In this document: piece by piece, positions 7,754-8,612 of the stretch
How the letters are laid out: each line of letters starts with the position of its first letter
Numbering within the stretch: position 1 is the stretch's first letter
DNA from: Deltaproteobacteria bacterium
GTDB lineage: Bacteria; Desulfobacterota_C; Deferrisomatia; Deferrisomatales; JACRMM01
Assembly (NCBI GenBank): GCA_016218905.1
Contig: JACRCS010000717.1
Location: 1-8,612, forward strand
DNA: 8,612 nucleotides
Direction of reading: 5' to 3'
Notes under the pieces: model-generated
What the model saw: the letters and a program-made list of their open reading frames with translations, nothing else
What the model was told of the DNA's origin: nothing
The model's database searches: none
Position numbers and translations under genes: made by a program

Positions 7754-8612
7754 TCAGGGTGGGCACCGCCCGCAGACGGAGCGGAAGAGCGAGGTGCTCA
7801 GATAGCGGTCACCTCGGTCCGGGAGGACCGTGACGATGGTCCCGCTCTCCATCTCGCGCGCCACCCGCAGGGCCCCCGCCACCGCGGCTCCGCTCGACAT
7901 TCCGACGAAGAGTCCCTCCTCCACCGCCAGCCGGCGCGCCATCTCGAACGCCTCCTCGTCCTCGACGGTGATCTTGCGGCTCAGCGCCTCTTCTCTGTAG
8001 ATGGGCGGGACGATCGCCTCCTTCATGTTTTTGAGGCCCTGGATTGCGTGGCCGAGGGTCGGCTCGATGCCCACGATCTGCACGCCGGGCCTCTTATCGC
8101 GCAGGTACCTACCGGCGCCCATGAGGGTGCCGCCCGTGCCCATGCCGGCGACGAAGACGTCCACCTCCCCCTCGGTCTGGGCGAAGATCTCGGGCCCGGT
8201 GGTCTCGTAGTGGGAGAGGACGTTGGCCTCGTTGGCGTACTGGTTCGGCATGTAGTAGAGGTCCCCCTCCTCCTCCAGGATGCGGTGGGCCAGGCGGATG
8301 GCGCCGTCGGTGCCCTCGGGCGCGGGCGAGAGGACGAGCTCCGCGCCGAAAGCCTCGAGCACCGCACGGCGCTCCAGGCTCACGCACTCGGGCATCGCGA
8401 GCTTTACCCGATACCCTTTGGCCGCGCCGATCATCGCAAGCGCGATGCCGGTATTGCCGGAGGTCGCCTCCAGGATGATCTTGTTCCGCGTCAGCTGCCC
8501 CGAGCGCTCCGCCTCTTCGATCATGTACGCGGCAGGCCGGTCCTTGACCGAGCCGCCGGGATTGCTCCCCTCGAGCTTCCCGAAGATCCGCACCTTCGGG
8601 AAGACGCCGCAG
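7754..8612 (-). CDS. cysM: Cysteine synthase B (PLP-dependent), 5' end outside window
   Basis: The last ~285 residues of an O-acetylserine-type cysteine synthase, which makes cysteine from an activated serine and a sulfur donor in the cytoplasm. The reading frame is open to the window edge (CGVFPKVRIFGKLEGSNPGG), so the true start lies beyond 8612. Numbering from the in-frame GTG at 8593: PLP lysine 17 in GGSVKDR, substrate loop TSGNTG (44-49), phosphate-binding GTGGT (152-156), SSGA (233-236), and the conserved C-terminal DRGDRYLSTSLF. The LAMPECVSLERR and EGTDGAIRLAHRI segments favour the CysM branch over CysK. An extra CGRCPP end places a CxxC pair at the C-terminus, which is uncommon and might be redox- or metal-sensitive (inference). 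It is followed on the same strand by the hsdM remnant after 84 bases. No terminator is apparent. Confidence 0.93.
   Translation of the reverse strand, partial: CGVFPKVRIFGKLEGSNPGGSVKDRPAAYMIEEAERSGQLTRNKIILEATSGNTGIALAMIGAAKGYRVKLAMPECVSLERRAVLEAFGAELVLSPAPEGTDGAIRLAHRILEEEGDLYYMPNQYANEANVLSHYETTGPEIFAQTEGEVDVFVAGMGTGGTLMGAGRYLRDKRPGVQIVGIEPTLGHAIQGLKNMKEAIVPPIYREEALSRKITVEDEEAFEMARRLAVEEGLFVGMSSGAAVAGALRVAREMESGTIVTVLPDRGDRYLSTSLFRSVCGRCPP

Overview
The window is GC-rich bacterial DNA. It has Shine-Dalgarno-led genes and compact operon-like spacing, with low-complexity repeat patches in two of the intergenic gaps. Gene content (thiolase, a roughly 600-residue acyl-CoA dehydrogenase, a DUF362 protein, remains of an old-yellow-enzyme/dienoyl-CoA-reductase-type flavoprotein, cysteine synthase B, toxin-antitoxin and type I restriction remnants) would fit a Desulfobacterota-like or similar GC-rich environmental bacterium. 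The sequence alone does not fix the phylum.

Plus strand, 121-6252: a lipid/acyl-CoA block, all in one direction. A complete thiolase (121-1302) is followed by a small multi-pass membrane protein that is frameshifted at an AAAA run (1341-1886). Next come a complete large acyl-CoA dehydrogenase (1903-3705), a gap with an inverted CGTTGCG-type repeat (3706-3918), and a DUF362-family protein with four C-terminal cysteines (3934-5274). The block ends with a broken enoate/dienoyl-CoA reductase (5294-6252). That gene keeps its first ~15 residues and its C-terminal FAD/NAD(P) domain but has lost the whole flavin barrel. Dehydrogenase and thiolase are the first and last steps of a beta-oxidation spiral; the DUF362 protein and the flavoprotein are plausible redox partners.

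Convergent gap, 6253-6450: no convincing gene. It holds a possible promoter, an eight-codon micro-ORF and a 9-bp inverted repeat.

Minus strand, 8612-6451: the 3' part of cysteine synthase B (cysM, running off the right edge), an hsdM start fused to an hsdS tail and carrying an amber codon (7163-7669), an intact UPF0175-type antitoxin (6770-7033), and its DUF3368 toxin with the middle missing (6451-6773).

The most notable pattern is that three unrelated loci within 2.4 kb (flavin reductase, DUF3368 toxin, hsdM/hsdS) each keep recognisable first and last parts but lack the middle. No complete new system is evident; the interest lies in these deletion scars, the DUF362 protein within an acyl-CoA operon, and the intergenic repeats.
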